Shown: piece after piece, positions 24,196-34,215 of the stretch
Layout of the letters: each line of letters starts with the position of its first letter
Position numbering within the stretch: the first letter of the stretch is position 1
Assembly: GCA_964544155.1 (NCBI GenBank)
Contig: CAZJAH010000008.1
Location: forward strand, 22,098 to 86,097
From: CAZJAH01 sp964544155
GTDB taxonomy: Bacteria; Bacteroidota; Ignavibacteria; Kapaibacteriales; UBA2268
Direction: 5' to 3'
DNA length: 64,000 nucleotides
Notes under the pieces: generated by a model
The model's database searches: none
What the model was told of the DNA's origin: nothing
What the model saw: the letters and a program-made list of their open reading frames with translations, nothing else
Position numbers and translations under genes: made by a program

Positions 24196-25461
24196 CTACA
24201 TATTTTCAATTATAGCAGTTCCGAATTCCGAAGTTTTCAGCAATGTGGCATTTTCCATAAGCCTGTGGAAATCATAGGTGACTTTGCCCTGGGCAATTGT
24301 TTTCTCAATACCTTTTACTATAAGGTTGCCCGCTTCATGCCAACCGAGATGTTCAAGCATGAGCACACCTGATAACACAACCGAGCCCGGATTCACTTTA
24401 TCCAAATTGGCATACTTGGGAGCAGTGCCATGAGTAGCTTCGAATATAGCATGGCCGCTTTCGTAATTGATATTTGCTCCGGGAGCAATACCAATACCGC
24501 CAACGATTGCCGCTAAGGCGTCGGAGATATAATCGCCGTTGAGGTTCATTGTTGCTATAACAGAATATTCAGCCGGCCTGAGCAGTATCTGCTGCAGGAA
24601 GGCATCAGCAATGAAATCCTTGATCAGCAGTTTGCCGGCACTAAGAGCTTCATCCTGAGCCTTATTCGCGGCATCCCCGCCTTTCTCTTCTTTGATTTTG
24701 TCATACTGTCTCCAGGTGAATACTCTGTCGGCGTATTCTTCTTCGGCAACGTCATAGCCCCAGTTCTTAAAGGCGCCTTCGGTGAATTTCATGATATTGC
24801 CTTTATGTACAAGTGTAACCGAAGGCAGGTTGTGGCTGAAAGCGTACTCTATCGAAGCTCTTACAAGCCTCTTGGTACCTTCCTCCGATATCGGCTTAAT
24901 ACCGATTGAGGTTGTTTCCGGAAAGCGTATCTTTTTAACCTTCATTTCATTAAGAAGAAAATTAAGCACTTTTTTATTCTCATCTGTGCCTGCCATCCAT
25001 TCTACGCCCGCGTAGATATCTTCGGAGTTTTCCCTGAAGATAACCATATTGCAATCGGCGGGTTTTTTAACCGGTGACGGTACGCCCTGGAACCAACGAA
25101 CCGGCCTTAGGCAAACATATAGATCGAGAAGCTGCCTGAGCGCGACATTCAGCGACCTGATTCCTCCACCTACAGGAGTTGTAAGCGGCCCTTTGATCGC
25201 AACATAGTGCTCTTTGATAACGTCGAGAGTTTCCTGGGGGAGCCATTCCCCGGTTTTCTTAAAAGCTTTTTCACCGGCTAATACTTCCTTCCAGTGAATT
25301 TTTTTCTTACCCTGATATGCTTTTTCAACCGCGGCATCGATAACCCTTTTGCTGGCCGCCCATATATCCGGGCCAATGCCGTCGCCTTCAATAAATGGAA
25401 GAATGGGTTCATCGGGGATGTTCAGTGTGTTTCCGTCGCGAGTAATTTTGCTAGCTGCCAT
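24196..25461 (-). CDS. icd: Isocitrate dehydrogenase (NADP-type)
   Basis: A 421-residue homodimeric isocitrate dehydrogenase, which oxidises isocitrate to 2-oxoglutarate in the TCA cycle (or works in reverse in reductive cycles). Family marks: FIEGDGIGPDIW, the substrate loop GGIRSLNVALRQLLDLYVCLRPVRW (the serine is the one phosphorylated by AceK in enteric bacteria), RENSEDIYAGVEW, NLNGDYISDALAA and the cofactor region ATHGTAPKYANLD; a Lys-Tyr type NADP pocket is likely by family. A GGAGGT ribosome site lies before the ATG. No aceK is seen. Confidence 0.96.
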   Translation of the reverse strand: MAASKITRDGNTLNIPDEPILPFIEGDGIGPDIWAASKRVIDAAVEKAYQGKKKIHWKEVLAGEKAFKKTGEWLPQETLDVIKEHYVAIKGPLTTPVGGGIRSLNVALRQLLDLYVCLRPVRWFQGVPSPVKKPADCNMVIFRENSEDIYAGVEWMAGTDENKKVLNFLLNEMKVKKIRFPETTSIGIKPISEEGTKRLVRASIEYAFSHNLPSVTLVHKGNIMKFTEGAFKNWGYDVAEEEYADRVFTWRQYDKIKEEKGGDAANKAQDEALSAGKLLIKDFIADAFLQQILLRPAEYSVIATMNLNGDYISDALAAIVGGIGIAPGANINYESGHAIFEATHGTAPKYANLDKVNPGSVVLSGVLMLEHLGWHEAGNLIVKGIEKTIAQGKVTYDFHRLMENATLLKTSEFGTAIIENM

Positions 25462-25865
25462 TTAACCTCCGCTTGATAAAAATTATGCACAAAGAATAAG
25501 CATTAATATAATGATATTTTTTCAAATAGGCAGAGCTAAATCATTTAATAGTATTAATTTTTTTGCCGCCCTTCTATAAAATTGCAGGATGGGCAATATA
25601 TTCTCCTTTTATGCTGCTTCCATGAAACACGACCGGCTCAATTGCAGCCTTATGCCTGGGGGCTATCCGCGCAGAATTCATTGCCGAAAAAGCAAATGAT
25701 AATCTTGTGTGTTTCAGGGTTTTCTGCTTTTTTCAATCAATGGGATTGATGCTAATTAAATGAAAATTACAATAATTCAACAAGTTTTAACATTTTTAAT
25801 AAATATTATCTTGTTTTTTCTTATATTATTTTCACGTTTCTCGTTTATTAATTATTTGGAAAGCC
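25462..25865. other. Gene-free stretch between icd and the WD40 protein
   Basis: About 400 bases between divergent genes, so it must hold both promoters. On the icd side (minus strand) TATTCTTTG lies about 30 bases before the ATG, one base longer than TAnnTTTG. No clear promoter box was found for the plus-strand gene; the last 120 bases are very AT-rich. No open frame of note. Confidence 0.5.
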
Positions 25866-28706
25866 ATGAAAAAATTACTTGTTCTTTTCCTGATCTCTAT
25901 CACGGGCATTAGCCTGAAAGCACAATTTAATGATTTAAAACTTACTTTTCCGCTCGAGGGTGATACACTTATCTATGGTACGGATACACTGATTAGCTGG
26001 GAAGGTGTTTCTCCCGCGGATACCATTGCTATCGATTACAGTTCTGATGATGGTAAAAAGTGGCAAAACCTGACAAATGAAGCAACCGGACTTCAGTACT
26101 TATGGAAAGTCCCAAGAATGGCTAATGACAGTATGCTCTTTAAAATTACTAAGAGGATTGATGTAGAATCCATCATGGCCGGCCAATCCTGGAAGATCAG
26201 TTTCGATGTACCGCAATACAGCCCCGACGGAACTAAATTGGCTTTTACGGGGGAAGGCGATCTCTTTATACTTGATCCCGCGACAATGGAGAAAACTGTA
26301 ATTGATGTTGACCTGGATTTGAACGGCGGCTTCGAATGGAATCCCCAGGGAGATAAAATTGCATCCATAACAGATCAAGGGTTTTTGTGCGTTATTGATG
26401 TAGCCTCAAAAAATATTATACAACAATTTAAATATAATGATTCTAAATGCATAAGCTGGAATCCAGGTGGTAATTTAATTGCTGCCGGCAGCGAGTGGGG
26501 AGGATTATCGGTTTGGGATATTAATTTGGGAAATAAGCTATATTCTATTAAAGCGCATTCCCTTGAAGTGACCAGTTTACAATGGAATTCTGACGGAACT
26601 GAAATATATACCGGAGGTTATAAAGGTAAAATCCGTTTTTGGAATGCTGCCGACGGAACACAAATAGTAAAAAAAGATGCAAAAGGCGAATACTTCGATT
26701 ATTTAGAAAATAGCTTTACTATAAGGAATTTATCATTAAGCCCTGACGATTCAAAGATAGCTGCCGCGGATACCGGCGGAACAGTATTAGTTTGGGATTT
26801 AAAAGCGGGCACAAAAGCAGAACTCAAGGATCCCTTGATAAGAGAAAATGATGATTTTATATTATGGGTGGCCTGGAGCCCGGACGGCTCTAAACTTGCG
26901 GCAAGTTCATTCCATGGTCTCCTCAATATCTGGGATGTTGATAATAAAATGGTTGTAAAATCCAAATTCGTAAATCCTTTAGATCTTAGGATGAGCTGGC
27001 ATCCCGGGGGTTCTATGCTTGTTACATCTTCTTGGTCAAGAACTATAGAAAATTGGGATATTAACAATCCGGAAAATAATTTTACTCTTTTATCAAAGGA
27101 TGGAAACAATAAATTAAGCGCTGACAAAAGCAGGATTGCTTATTTTGATAGTGATTTTTTAAAAATCATGGATACGGATAGTTTTATTCAGGAAAAAGGC
27201 TTTAATCTTAGGCTTGGTCAGAGTTTCCTTGGAATAAACGCTGATTTCTCGCGCATGGTAACTCATGACAGCAGTTATATTGAATACTGGGATCTTTCAG
27301 TTGACAGCATTGTGAGTAAATTCTATTATAATCCCGGCAAATTAGTAAGTGTAAATAACAGTATGGATAAATTCCTCTTCTCAAGAAATGATTCGATATA
27401 TATTTACAGCGTTCCGGATTGGCAGCCTGTAACAAAGTTCCATGACGGCGGCTTAGGAGGCTATTTTAGGTCATACTGGTCCGGTGACGACAGTAAAATT
27501 GCAATCATGGGCATAAATGATACCGCCCGCGTTTGGGACGCGGCCACCGGCAAGGTGATAAGTTCATTCGCTTGTCCCTTCCGGGATAATCACACGCATA
27601 TAGTTGATCTTTTCTGGAATTCAAAAAGTGATATGATCGCCGCCAAGGTTTCAAGTACTACTGCTAAGGTATGGGAGGCCGGCTCGGGGAAGGAACTTTA
27701 TACATTCGAGTGTGATTGGAATATCAACAAAATGCACTGGAATCCTGCAGGCGATATGATAGCAACTCTGGTCTATCATGATAATTATATTAGGGTTTGG
27801 GATCCTGTAACAGGCGAAGTACTTAAAAAGCTTTTTATAAATGAAAACATGAAAATCACTGATATCTGCTGGAAACCCGGCACTAACATATTGTTATCAT
27901 TCGATGAACAAGACGATTCAGATAGCTATTTAAAATTATGGGATGTGGAAACCGGAGAGATGCTATCATCTTATTGGCTGAGTGTTGATCCTTCTTTGGC
28001 ACAATTCCATGGTGACGGTGAAACACTAACCTGCGGAGCTTACTATTTATCAGTATTGGATTTTTCCGAAATTGTAAAAAACCAGCAGGATATTAATGAA
28101 TCAAACTGGTCAATTTATATCCCGGAGATAGATGTTAAGCAGATCGAATTAGGTGAGATCGCCGTGAATTCGGTTAAGGATACTCTTGTTACATCTATTT
28201 TAAAAAATGTTGGAAAATACCCGATCAGGATAGACGAGGCCTATTTCTCTGGATATTATTTTAGTTTTTTCTCAATTATATCCGAACCGGAGTATCCTGT
28301 TTATCTGAAACCTGGTGATTCATTAAATATCAGTTTTAGCTATTTTCCTGCCAAAAAAGGGTATCATTCAGCTTATTTAACATTTAAATCGAGCATTGGG
28401 GATATAATGGCTCATATAATAGGGGATGCTTTTGATCCCAATTCAGTGGGGACGGCGCTTCAGATTTCCGGGCTAAACGTTTATCCAAATCCGGCTTCAA
28501 ACATGATAAACGTAGATTTTAACCGGCCATATGCCGGGCCTGTCAGCGTTTTGTTATATGATCTGAGCGGCAGGCTGCTTTATTACAAAGAAACAACATC
28601 TGAAGGCATAAAAATTGATGCCGCCGGGCTGAGTAACGGCATTTACAGACTGATAATAAAGACGCCTGAAGGCACTTTCTCAGAAAAAGTGTCCGTGCTT
28701 AAGTAG
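25866..28706 (+). CDS. Secreted WD40-repeat protein with T9SS sorting domain
   Basis: A 946-residue secreted protein. Signal peptide 1-19 ending KAQ. Residues 24-90 form a short beta domain, then a long series of WD40-type blades runs from about 110 to 740, seen as repeats of the kind W.PDGSKLAASS..G.LNIWDV, WNSDGTEIYTGGYKGKIRFW and AGTGKVISSF. The number of blades suggests two propellers. An ASPM-SPD-2-Hydin-like beta domain (about 755-850; VNSVKDTLVTSILKNVGK) follows, and the end (about 868-946, LNVYPNPASNMINVDF ... GIYRLIIKTPEGTFSEKVSVLK) is a typical T9SS sorting domain. Probably a surface-exposed binding protein. A strong hairpin terminator follows. Confidence 0.9.
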   Translation: MKKLLVLFLISITGISLKAQFNDLKLTFPLEGDTLIYGTDTLISWEGVSPADTIAIDYSSDDGKKWQNLTNEATGLQYLWKVPRMANDSMLFKITKRIDVESIMAGQSWKISFDVPQYSPDGTKLAFTGEGDLFILDPATMEKTVIDVDLDLNGGFEWNPQGDKIASITDQGFLCVIDVASKNIIQQFKYNDSKCISWNPGGNLIAAGSEWGGLSVWDINLGNKLYSIKAHSLEVTSLQWNSDGTEIYTGGYKGKIRFWNAADGTQIVKKDAKGEYFDYLENSFTIRNLSLSPDDSKIAAADTGGTVLVWDLKAGTKAELKDPLIRENDDFILWVAWSPDGSKLAASSFHGLLNIWDVDNKMVVKSKFVNPLDLRMSWHPGGSMLVTSSWSRTIENWDINNPENNFTLLSKDGNNKLSADKSRIAYFDSDFLKIMDTDSFIQEKGFNLRLGQSFLGINADFSRMVTHDSSYIEYWDLSVDSIVSKFYYNPGKLVSVNNSMDKFLFSRNDSIYIYSVPDWQPVTKFHDGGLGGYFRSYWSGDDSKIAIMGINDTARVWDAATGKVISSFACPFRDNHTHIVDLFWNSKSDMIAAKVSSTTAKVWEAGSGKELYTFECDWNINKMHWNPAGDMIATLVYHDNYIRVWDPVTGEVLKKLFINENMKITDICWKPGTNILLSFDEQDDSDSYLKLWDVETGEMLSSYWLSVDPSLAQFHGDGETLTCGAYYLSVLDFSEIVKNQQDINESNWSIYIPEIDVKQIELGEIAVNSVKDTLVTSILKNVGKYPIRIDEAYFSGYYFSFFSIISEPEYPVYLKPGDSLNISFSYFPAKKGYHSAYLTFKSSIGDIMAHIIGDAFDPNSVGTALQISGLNVYPNPASNMINVDFNRPYAGPVSVLLYDLSGRLLYYKETTSEGIKIDAAGLSNGIYRLIIKTPEGTFSEKVSVLK

Positions 28707-28727
28707 TTAAAAGGTAATTTAAATTGA

Positions 28728-28768
28728 GGCAGCCCCGGCCCTTTAAACTCCGGGGCTGCCGGTATATT
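28728..28768 (+). terminator. Terminator after the WD40/T9SS gene
   Basis: A perfect 11-bp stem GGCAGCCCCGG / CCGGGGCTGCC with an 11-base loop, followed by a moderately T-rich tract (TATATTTT). Confidence 0.8.
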
Positions 28769-28816
28769 TTCGGAGGTCCCTGCATGGCCTCTTTGAAGGC
28801 CCTTCGAGCAAGGGCT

Positions 28817-30121
28817 CTACTCTCCATAAAGGTCGTAGGCTTCGGAGGATACTATCCTGACATCCGCGAATGTGCCGGGCTTAAGCTCCCGGTTTGAGCG
28901 TATTATCACGGCGTTATCTACTTCGGGGGCGTCGCGTTCCGTGCGGCCTGTGTAGCCGTTCGCTGTTTCGCCGTCGATTAGTACTTTAAGCGTTTTACCT
29001 TCCAGCTCTTTATTCTTTTGAGTGGATATTTCCATTTGCTCGCGCATTAGTATATCCAGCCTTTCGGATTTTACTTCATCGGGGATGGGGTCACCCAGCT
29101 CAAAGGCGGAAGTTTCATCCTCGGGTGAATATTTGAAAACTCCGAGGCGGTCGAATTTGTATTCTTTTATGAATTCGTGCAGCTTAATGAAATCCTCTTC
29201 GGTTTCATTCGGGAATCCGGTAATGAAGGTGGTTCTTAGTGTTACCCCCGGGACATTTTCCCTGATAAGGTCAATGAGGTTCTTCAGTGATTGTTCGGAA
29301 CTCCCCCTGCCCATAGCTTTCAGCACCGGATCGGAAATATGCTGAAGAGGGATATCTATATATTTGCAGAAGTTCTCTTTTTCTGCCATCACTTCGAGTA
29401 TATCAACGGGGAATCCTACCGGGAAGGTGTACATCAGGCGCAGCCATTCCAGGCCATCAATGCCGGAGAGCTTATCCGCCAGGCTTGCAATAGTCGGCCT
29501 TCCGTAAAGGTCCTTTCCGTAATAGGTGGTATCCTGCGCAATCATCACCAGCTCTTTAACTCCATTTTGGACGAGCGTTTCAGCTTCGGCGATCAGTTCC
29601 TCCTCCGACTTTGATATATAAGTCCCCCTTATGAGCGGTATCGCGCAGAAGGCGCAGCGGTGGTTGCAGCCTTCGGATATTTTCAGGTAAGCATAATGGC
29701 GGGGCGTTAGCAGTATCCTGCCGCCTTCATCCAATACTTCATAATCGCCTTTAAGTATTTTAATTATGTCGTGCTGGGAATTTACACCAAAAAAGTGATC
29801 TACCTCAAGCACCTGATCCCTTAGCTGCTTGCCGTAGCGCTCGGAAAGGCAGCCTGCGACGATGAGCTTTTTTAACAGGCCGCGCTCTTTTAAATCAGCT
29901 GCCGAAAGTATCTGCTCTATGCTTTCCTGCTTGGCGTCATTAATAAAACCGCACGTGTTGATCACCCATGCATCTGCTTTTGAATAATCTTCAGTGTAAA
30001 GGAAACCGTTCTTATCCAGCAGGTATATGAGCCTTTCGGAATCGACCACATTCTTGCTGCAGCCAAGAGTCTGCACCGCTACTCTTTTTATTTTACTTTT
30101 TTTGTTCTTTTTCCTGCTCAT
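28817..30121 (-). CDS. rimO: Ribosomal protein uS12 methylthiotransferase RimO
   Basis: A 434-residue radical-SAM methylthiotransferase that modifies an aspartate of ribosomal protein S12. The N-terminal UPF0004 domain carries three Fe-S cysteines (TLGCSKN, NTCGFI, VAGCLSERY), the radical-SAM motif is CNHRCAFC, and the C-terminus is a TRAM domain. I start at ATG 30121 (MSRKKNKKSK): the longer frame opens with TTG at 30172, and its extra 17 codons are exactly the hairpin and T run of the upstream gene's terminator. That leaves rimO with only 15 bases between the hairpin tract and its ATG. Its last 51 coding bases are found again near 23757. Confidence 0.95.
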   Translation of the reverse strand: MSRKKNKKSKIKRVAVQTLGCSKNVVDSERLIYLLDKNGFLYTEDYSKADAWVINTCGFINDAKQESIEQILSAADLKERGLLKKLIVAGCLSERYGKQLRDQVLEVDHFFGVNSQHDIIKILKGDYEVLDEGGRILLTPRHYAYLKISEGCNHRCAFCAIPLIRGTYISKSEEELIAEAETLVQNGVKELVMIAQDTTYYGKDLYGRPTIASLADKLSGIDGLEWLRLMYTFPVGFPVDILEVMAEKENFCKYIDIPLQHISDPVLKAMGRGSSEQSLKNLIDLIRENVPGVTLRTTFITGFPNETEEDFIKLHEFIKEYKFDRLGVFKYSPEDETSAFELGDPIPDEVKSERLDILMREQMEISTQKNKELEGKTLKVLIDGETANGYTGRTERDAPEVDNAVIIRSNRELKPGTFADVRIVSSEAYDLYGE

Positions 30122-30135
30122 AGATATTTTTTCTA

Positions 30136-30170
30136 AAAAAAAAAGCCCGGAGAGAATAAGGCCTCCGGGC
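30136..30170 (-). terminator. Rho-independent terminator between the YrdC-like gene and rimO
   Basis: On the minus strand GCCCGGAG / CTCCGGGC (8 bp, about 10-base loop) is followed by ten T. It lies directly in front of the rimO ATG, so it may act as an attenuator for rimO. Confidence 0.9.
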
Positions 30171-30192
30171 AAAGTTAATTATTATTCTCGAA

Positions 30193-30837
30193 CTATTCCG
30201 TTTCGTATTCAATGAATTTTCTTGCTTTTTCCAGCCCGGCGCCTTCTCTTAATATTGAAAAGACTTCCTCAGTCATGTCTATAACCGTAGATTCGCCCGT
30301 AAAATCGTGTCCTTCCTGATTAACGGCCACATCGACTTTTTGAAGGAAATATTTCACCAGCTCATCATGGTTCTCAATTATTTCACCATCCTCAGTTTTT
30401 GCCGAGATAGAGATTATCGGGCTGCCAAGTTCCTTAAGTAAAAGCTGCGAAAGATCATGCTCAGGCACTCTTATGCCCGCAGTTTTTCTTTTGGGGTTTT
30501 GTGCGAACTTAGGCACATTTTTGGAAGCCGGGAGAATAAAAGTATATGGCCCGGGAATAAGTCTTTTAATAGTTTTATAGGCGTGATTACTAACCTTTGC
30601 AAACTCGGCTATATTTGTCAGAGAATCAGTCATAAATGTCAGTGATTGTGAATCGGGCATTCTTCGTATACTTCGAATTCTGCTAATTGCTTCTTTGTTT
30701 GATAAAGCACAGCCGAGGCTGTATCCCGTATCGGTAGGGTATAAAATTACTGCTCCATCCCTAAGCTTTTCTGCAACCGTACTGATCTTTCTCAGTTCAG
30801 GGGTTTCGGGGTGTATCGAAAGAACTAATGCTCCCAT
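30193..30837 (-). CDS. Sua5/YciO/YrdC-family protein (putative threonylcarbamoyl-AMP synthase)
   Basis: A 214-residue YrdC-fold protein. Marks include ILYPTDTGYSLGCALSNKEA, PGPYTFILPAS, KRKTAGIRVPEH and SPIISISAKTEDGE. YrdC/Sua5 make threonylcarbamoyl-AMP for the t6A37 tRNA modification; YciO is a paralogue with weak or no such activity. The protein is shorter than Sua5 and closer in style to YciO (SIRRMPDSQSLTFM), so the exact function is open. It lies upstream of rimO on the same strand, separated by a terminator, and 36 bases after the amino-acid permease gene, with which it may be co-transcribed. Confidence 0.85.
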   Translation of the reverse strand: MGALVLSIHPETPELRKISTVAEKLRDGAVILYPTDTGYSLGCALSNKEAISRIRSIRRMPDSQSLTFMTDSLTNIAEFAKVSNHAYKTIKRLIPGPYTFILPASKNVPKFAQNPKRKTAGIRVPEHDLSQLLLKELGSPIISISAKTEDGEIIENHDELVKYFLQKVDVAVNQEGHDFTGESTVIDMTEEVFSILREGAGLEKARKFIEYETE

Positions 30838-30873
30838 ATCAACTCCTGCTTAATTTTAAAAAATCGGATGCTC

Positions 30874-32355
30874 CTATTCTTTGATCCTGCCTTTCGACTT
30901 AAACCAAAGGTATAGTGGCACTCCCGCGAATAATAAAAGTAGTCCGAACAATGAATCTATTATCTGTGCCCTCCCATGCATATAATTATTTATGTCATTA
31001 TATAAAGTAAAAATAACATATCCAAACGCGAAAATAATAAATATTGCCGGCAGCCACGGATAGCCTGTTACTTTATATGGCCTCGGGGCATCGGGCATCT
31101 TTTTTCTAAGGACGAACACACCATAGGCTCCTATTGCATAAAATATCCAGCTGACGAAAATAAGCATGTCCGTCAGAATATCGAATGTACCGCTCATTAC
31201 AAGAAAACATGCCCAAACTGCCTGCAGTACAAGGGCGTTTGAAGGTGTACGGAATCGCGGATGCAGATAACCGATGGAATTGAAAAACATTTTATCGCGC
31301 GACATGGCAAAATAAACCCTCGCGCTTGCCATGATAGTTCCGTTAGAGGTTCCGAATGTGGATATCATCACCAGTGCCGCGACGAAAGCAGCTCCTATAG
31401 GTCCCATGGCGGCATTAGCAGCGTCGGCGGCAACCAGGTACGAACCCGCGGCCTCCTCGATCGGCATTATATAGATAATTGCCACATTGAACAGCAGGTA
31501 TACACCGATTACTATCCCTGTCCCTATTATAAGGGCGCCGGGAATATTTATCTGCGGCCTTTTGACTTCGCCGGCAAGGTATGTTATATTATTCCAGCCG
31601 TCGAATGACCAGAAGGCTCCTGCCATTGCCGCTATCACTGCCGAAAAAATCCCGGTTTCTACGGCGAGCGACGCAGTATATTCCCGTGAGAAATGCGCCG
31701 CTGAGCCTCCGCTGTAAGCAAAGCCGAATCCTATAAGAAGCAGTATGGCCATAATTTTTAGAGAAGTAAAGGTCAGTGATACCCTGCCGCCGAACTTCAC
31801 TCCGTAATAATTCACTGTGGTCAGAAAAATAATTATGAACATAGTAAGTGATTTTACGCCAAAATTATTAAGCGGGAAAATCGAACCAATGTACGGAATA
31901 TACAGCTCCACACCCTTTTCGATATGCTCGGGGAAGCGGGGCAGCACATAGAAATATTCCGAATACTCTGCGAAAACATAGGTTATTGAAGCTATGGAGC
32001 CGGTTTGAATAACAGCGAATATAGCCCAGCCGTAAAGATAAGCCACCAGGTTGCCGTACATTTTTTGAAAATAAACATACTGGCCGCCTGTTTTAGTGAT
32101 CATTCCGGCGATTTCCGCGTTGGTGAGTGCGCCAATTAGTGTGATTCCGCCAGCCAGGACCCATATACCTAGCAGAAGCGCCGGATCGCCCAACTGTGAT
32201 GCCATTACGGCAGGCTTTTTGAAAATTCCGGAACCTATCATCGCACCGGTGACTATGGCGATTGTTGTTATAAGGTTAAGGTGCGGCTTCAAGCCGTAAG
32301 TATCTCTAAGCCCGTATTTGTCGCTGCTGTCAGTGTTCCCCATAGTAAGTGTCAT
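30874..32355 (-). CDS. APC-family amino-acid permease
   Basis: A 493-residue inner-membrane transporter with about 12 helices. The APC motif TGAMIGSGIFKKPAVMA lies in helix 1 (about 34-52), and NAEIAGMITKTGGQYVYFQKMYG and GAFWSFDGWNNITYLAGEVKRP are further family marks, closest in style to the LAT/SteT type of amino-acid exchangers. The substrate cannot be read from the sequence. Two start codons are possible (32355 or four codons later); neither has a clear ribosome site. It is divergent from lnt with a 61-base gap. Confidence 0.9.
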   Translation of the reverse strand: MTLTMGNTDSSDKYGLRDTYGLKPHLNLITTIAIVTGAMIGSGIFKKPAVMASQLGDPALLLGIWVLAGGITLIGALTNAEIAGMITKTGGQYVYFQKMYGNLVAYLYGWAIFAVIQTGSIASITYVFAEYSEYFYVLPRFPEHIEKGVELYIPYIGSIFPLNNFGVKSLTMFIIIFLTTVNYYGVKFGGRVSLTFTSLKIMAILLLIGFGFAYSGGSAAHFSREYTASLAVETGIFSAVIAAMAGAFWSFDGWNNITYLAGEVKRPQINIPGALIIGTGIVIGVYLLFNVAIIYIMPIEEAAGSYLVAADAANAAMGPIGAAFVAALVMISTFGTSNGTIMASARVYFAMSRDKMFFNSIGYLHPRFRTPSNALVLQAVWACFLVMSGTFDILTDMLIFVSWIFYAIGAYGVFVLRKKMPDAPRPYKVTGYPWLPAIFIIFAFGYVIFTLYNDINNYMHGRAQIIDSLFGLLLLFAGVPLYLWFKSKGRIKE

Positions 32356-32416
32356 TTTTTCAAATAAGCATTATAACTAATATAGAAAATAAATATTTGA
32401 TGTAGATGCGCATTTA

Positions 32417-34105
32417 ATGAAATTTTTTAATAACTTTGAATTATTAACAACTACTTTCAGATCTTTTTTGAAATTACGCGATAAATATCTGTTTGCTGTA
32501 GTATCAGGCGCTCTGCTGGCGCTGTCATTTCCGCCGGTGCCGCTGCCTTTATTTGCTTTTATCGGCTTGGTGCCGCTGCTTATCATTTTTGAAACCGAAC
32601 CTGAGACAAACCATAAATTCACGCTGCTTTATCTGGCTTTTTTTATATATCACGGCGGTACTAACTGGTGGATTTCAAGCTGGCAGGAGCAGTCAGATCC
32701 TTATCTTTTTGCTTCAGGTATAGCAACCTGGATAGTTCATCCTTTTTTCTTTATGCTGCCTTTTATCCCATATTTTTATATGAAGAGTAAGCTCCGGGGA
32801 TACACGGCCCTGAGCTTTTTTCCGGTATTCTGGATAGTTTTTGAATGGACTCACGGCCTGGGCGACCTTTCTTATCCATGGCTGACTCTGGGCAATACCC
32901 AGATACATAATACCCACTGGATACAGTTCATTGATATCACGGGAGTTTGGGGAGCAAGCCTTTTAATAGTTATAGCTAATACCGGAATTAGCAGATTCAT
33001 ACTTGAATACAGGCGCCTGAACCGTGCCGGACTGAAAAGTGAACTGAAAAACATGCAAATAAAATTCTCGATAGCTCTGATAGCATTTTTATTAATCCCA
33101 TATATTTACGGCTTTGTGCGCATTGCACAGTTCGATCATGATGATTTGCTCAATAAAGGGGAATCACTTAATATCGGGCTTATACAGCCGAATATAGATC
33201 CATGGGAGAAATGGCAGCTCGACCCCTATCAGCAGGTACTCTTGCACATGGAACTCCAGGATTCATTAAAGAATGAAGTCAAGCAGCTCGACCTTGCTAT
33301 TTGGAGCGAAACAGCAATTCGTTTCCTGGGGTACAGCTTTAACCGCGACCATGATTTTTCTTTTTTAAAAAAATGGGTAGATACAAGTAAAACGGCCCTG
33401 TTAAGCGGCATAGTCGATTATTATTTCTATCCTGAGGATACCGAAATACCGCCCTCAGCAAAAAGATTTGAGGACGCCCCTGAGATTGCTTATGAATCAT
33501 ATAACGCGGCTTTGTTGATAAATCCGGTAGAATTGCCCGATACCACGCGAATGCACAGGAAAATGCGCCTGACTCCGTTCGCTGAAAGGCTGCCCTATGT
33601 GGAAATTTTCTCATTCGCCAAAAAGTGGTTCGAGTGGGGAGTGGGTATTTCCGGATGGGCCAAGGGAAAAGTCCAGAAACCCCTGCTTTACCACCATGAA
33701 GAAGATTCCGCTTATATCGGTACCATAATTTGTATAGAATCGATTTACCCCGATTTTGTAAAGAATTTCACTCTAAAAGGAGCGACCATTCTCTCGGTGA
33801 TCACGAATGATTCATGGTTCGACCATACCCCGGGCCCCGAGCAGCATTACCAGATAGCCGCTGTGAGAGCCATAGAGAACAGGCGATATATCGCGCGGAC
33901 CGCTAATTCCGGAGTGACAGGCTTCATAAAGCCGACCGGGGAAACTCTGCTTAGGGCAAAGCAGTACGAAAAAACTGCAGTTGCCGCTACCATTCCCGAG
34001 CTTAAAGTCATCACGCCATATGTTAGGTTCGGAAACTGGCTGCCCTTTTTAGGCCTTGTAATTACCGTAATTGCTTTGTTTTATGCCAGGTTCCGTAAGC
34101 ACTGA
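32417..34105 (+). CDS. lnt: Apolipoprotein N-acyltransferase
   Basis: A 562-residue inner-membrane enzyme that adds the third acyl chain to lipoproteins. The first 240 residues carry the membrane helices (LLALSFPPVPLPLFAFIGLVPLL is typical), followed by a nitrilase-like domain. The Glu-Lys-Cys catalytic set is present: E298 (IWSETAIRF), K382 (HRKMRLTPFAERLP) and C439 (GTIICIESIYP). NDSWFDHTPGPEQHYQIAAV and NRRYIARTANSGVTGFI are family hallmarks. The N-terminal part may be longer than in E. coli (512 residues). The many lipoproteins in this window are its likely substrates. Confidence 0.96.
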   Translation: MKFFNNFELLTTTFRSFLKLRDKYLFAVVSGALLALSFPPVPLPLFAFIGLVPLLIIFETEPETNHKFTLLYLAFFIYHGGTNWWISSWQEQSDPYLFASGIATWIVHPFFFMLPFIPYFYMKSKLRGYTALSFFPVFWIVFEWTHGLGDLSYPWLTLGNTQIHNTHWIQFIDITGVWGASLLIVIANTGISRFILEYRRLNRAGLKSELKNMQIKFSIALIAFLLIPYIYGFVRIAQFDHDDLLNKGESLNIGLIQPNIDPWEKWQLDPYQQVLLHMELQDSLKNEVKQLDLAIWSETAIRFLGYSFNRDHDFSFLKKWVDTSKTALLSGIVDYYFYPEDTEIPPSAKRFEDAPEIAYESYNAALLINPVELPDTTRMHRKMRLTPFAERLPYVEIFSFAKKWFEWGVGISGWAKGKVQKPLLYHHEEDSAYIGTIICIESIYPDFVKNFTLKGATILSVITNDSWFDHTPGPEQHYQIAAVRAIENRRYIARTANSGVTGFIKPTGETLLRAKQYEKTAVAATIPELKVITPYVRFGNWLPFLGLVITVIALFYARFRKH

Positions 34106-34215
34106 TCAACAATTTTTCTGAAACAAATCATTAAATTTCCCGTATTATTTAAAATATATTTCTAACTAAGAATATAAGAACTATAGTATATTTTTTTGTG
34201 TTAATGGAGTTAACT

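Noticed and set aside
30122..30172. N-terminal extension of RimO from TTG 30172
   Set aside because: The extra codons are exactly the hairpin and T run of a terminator; the ATG at 30121 gives a normal RimO start.
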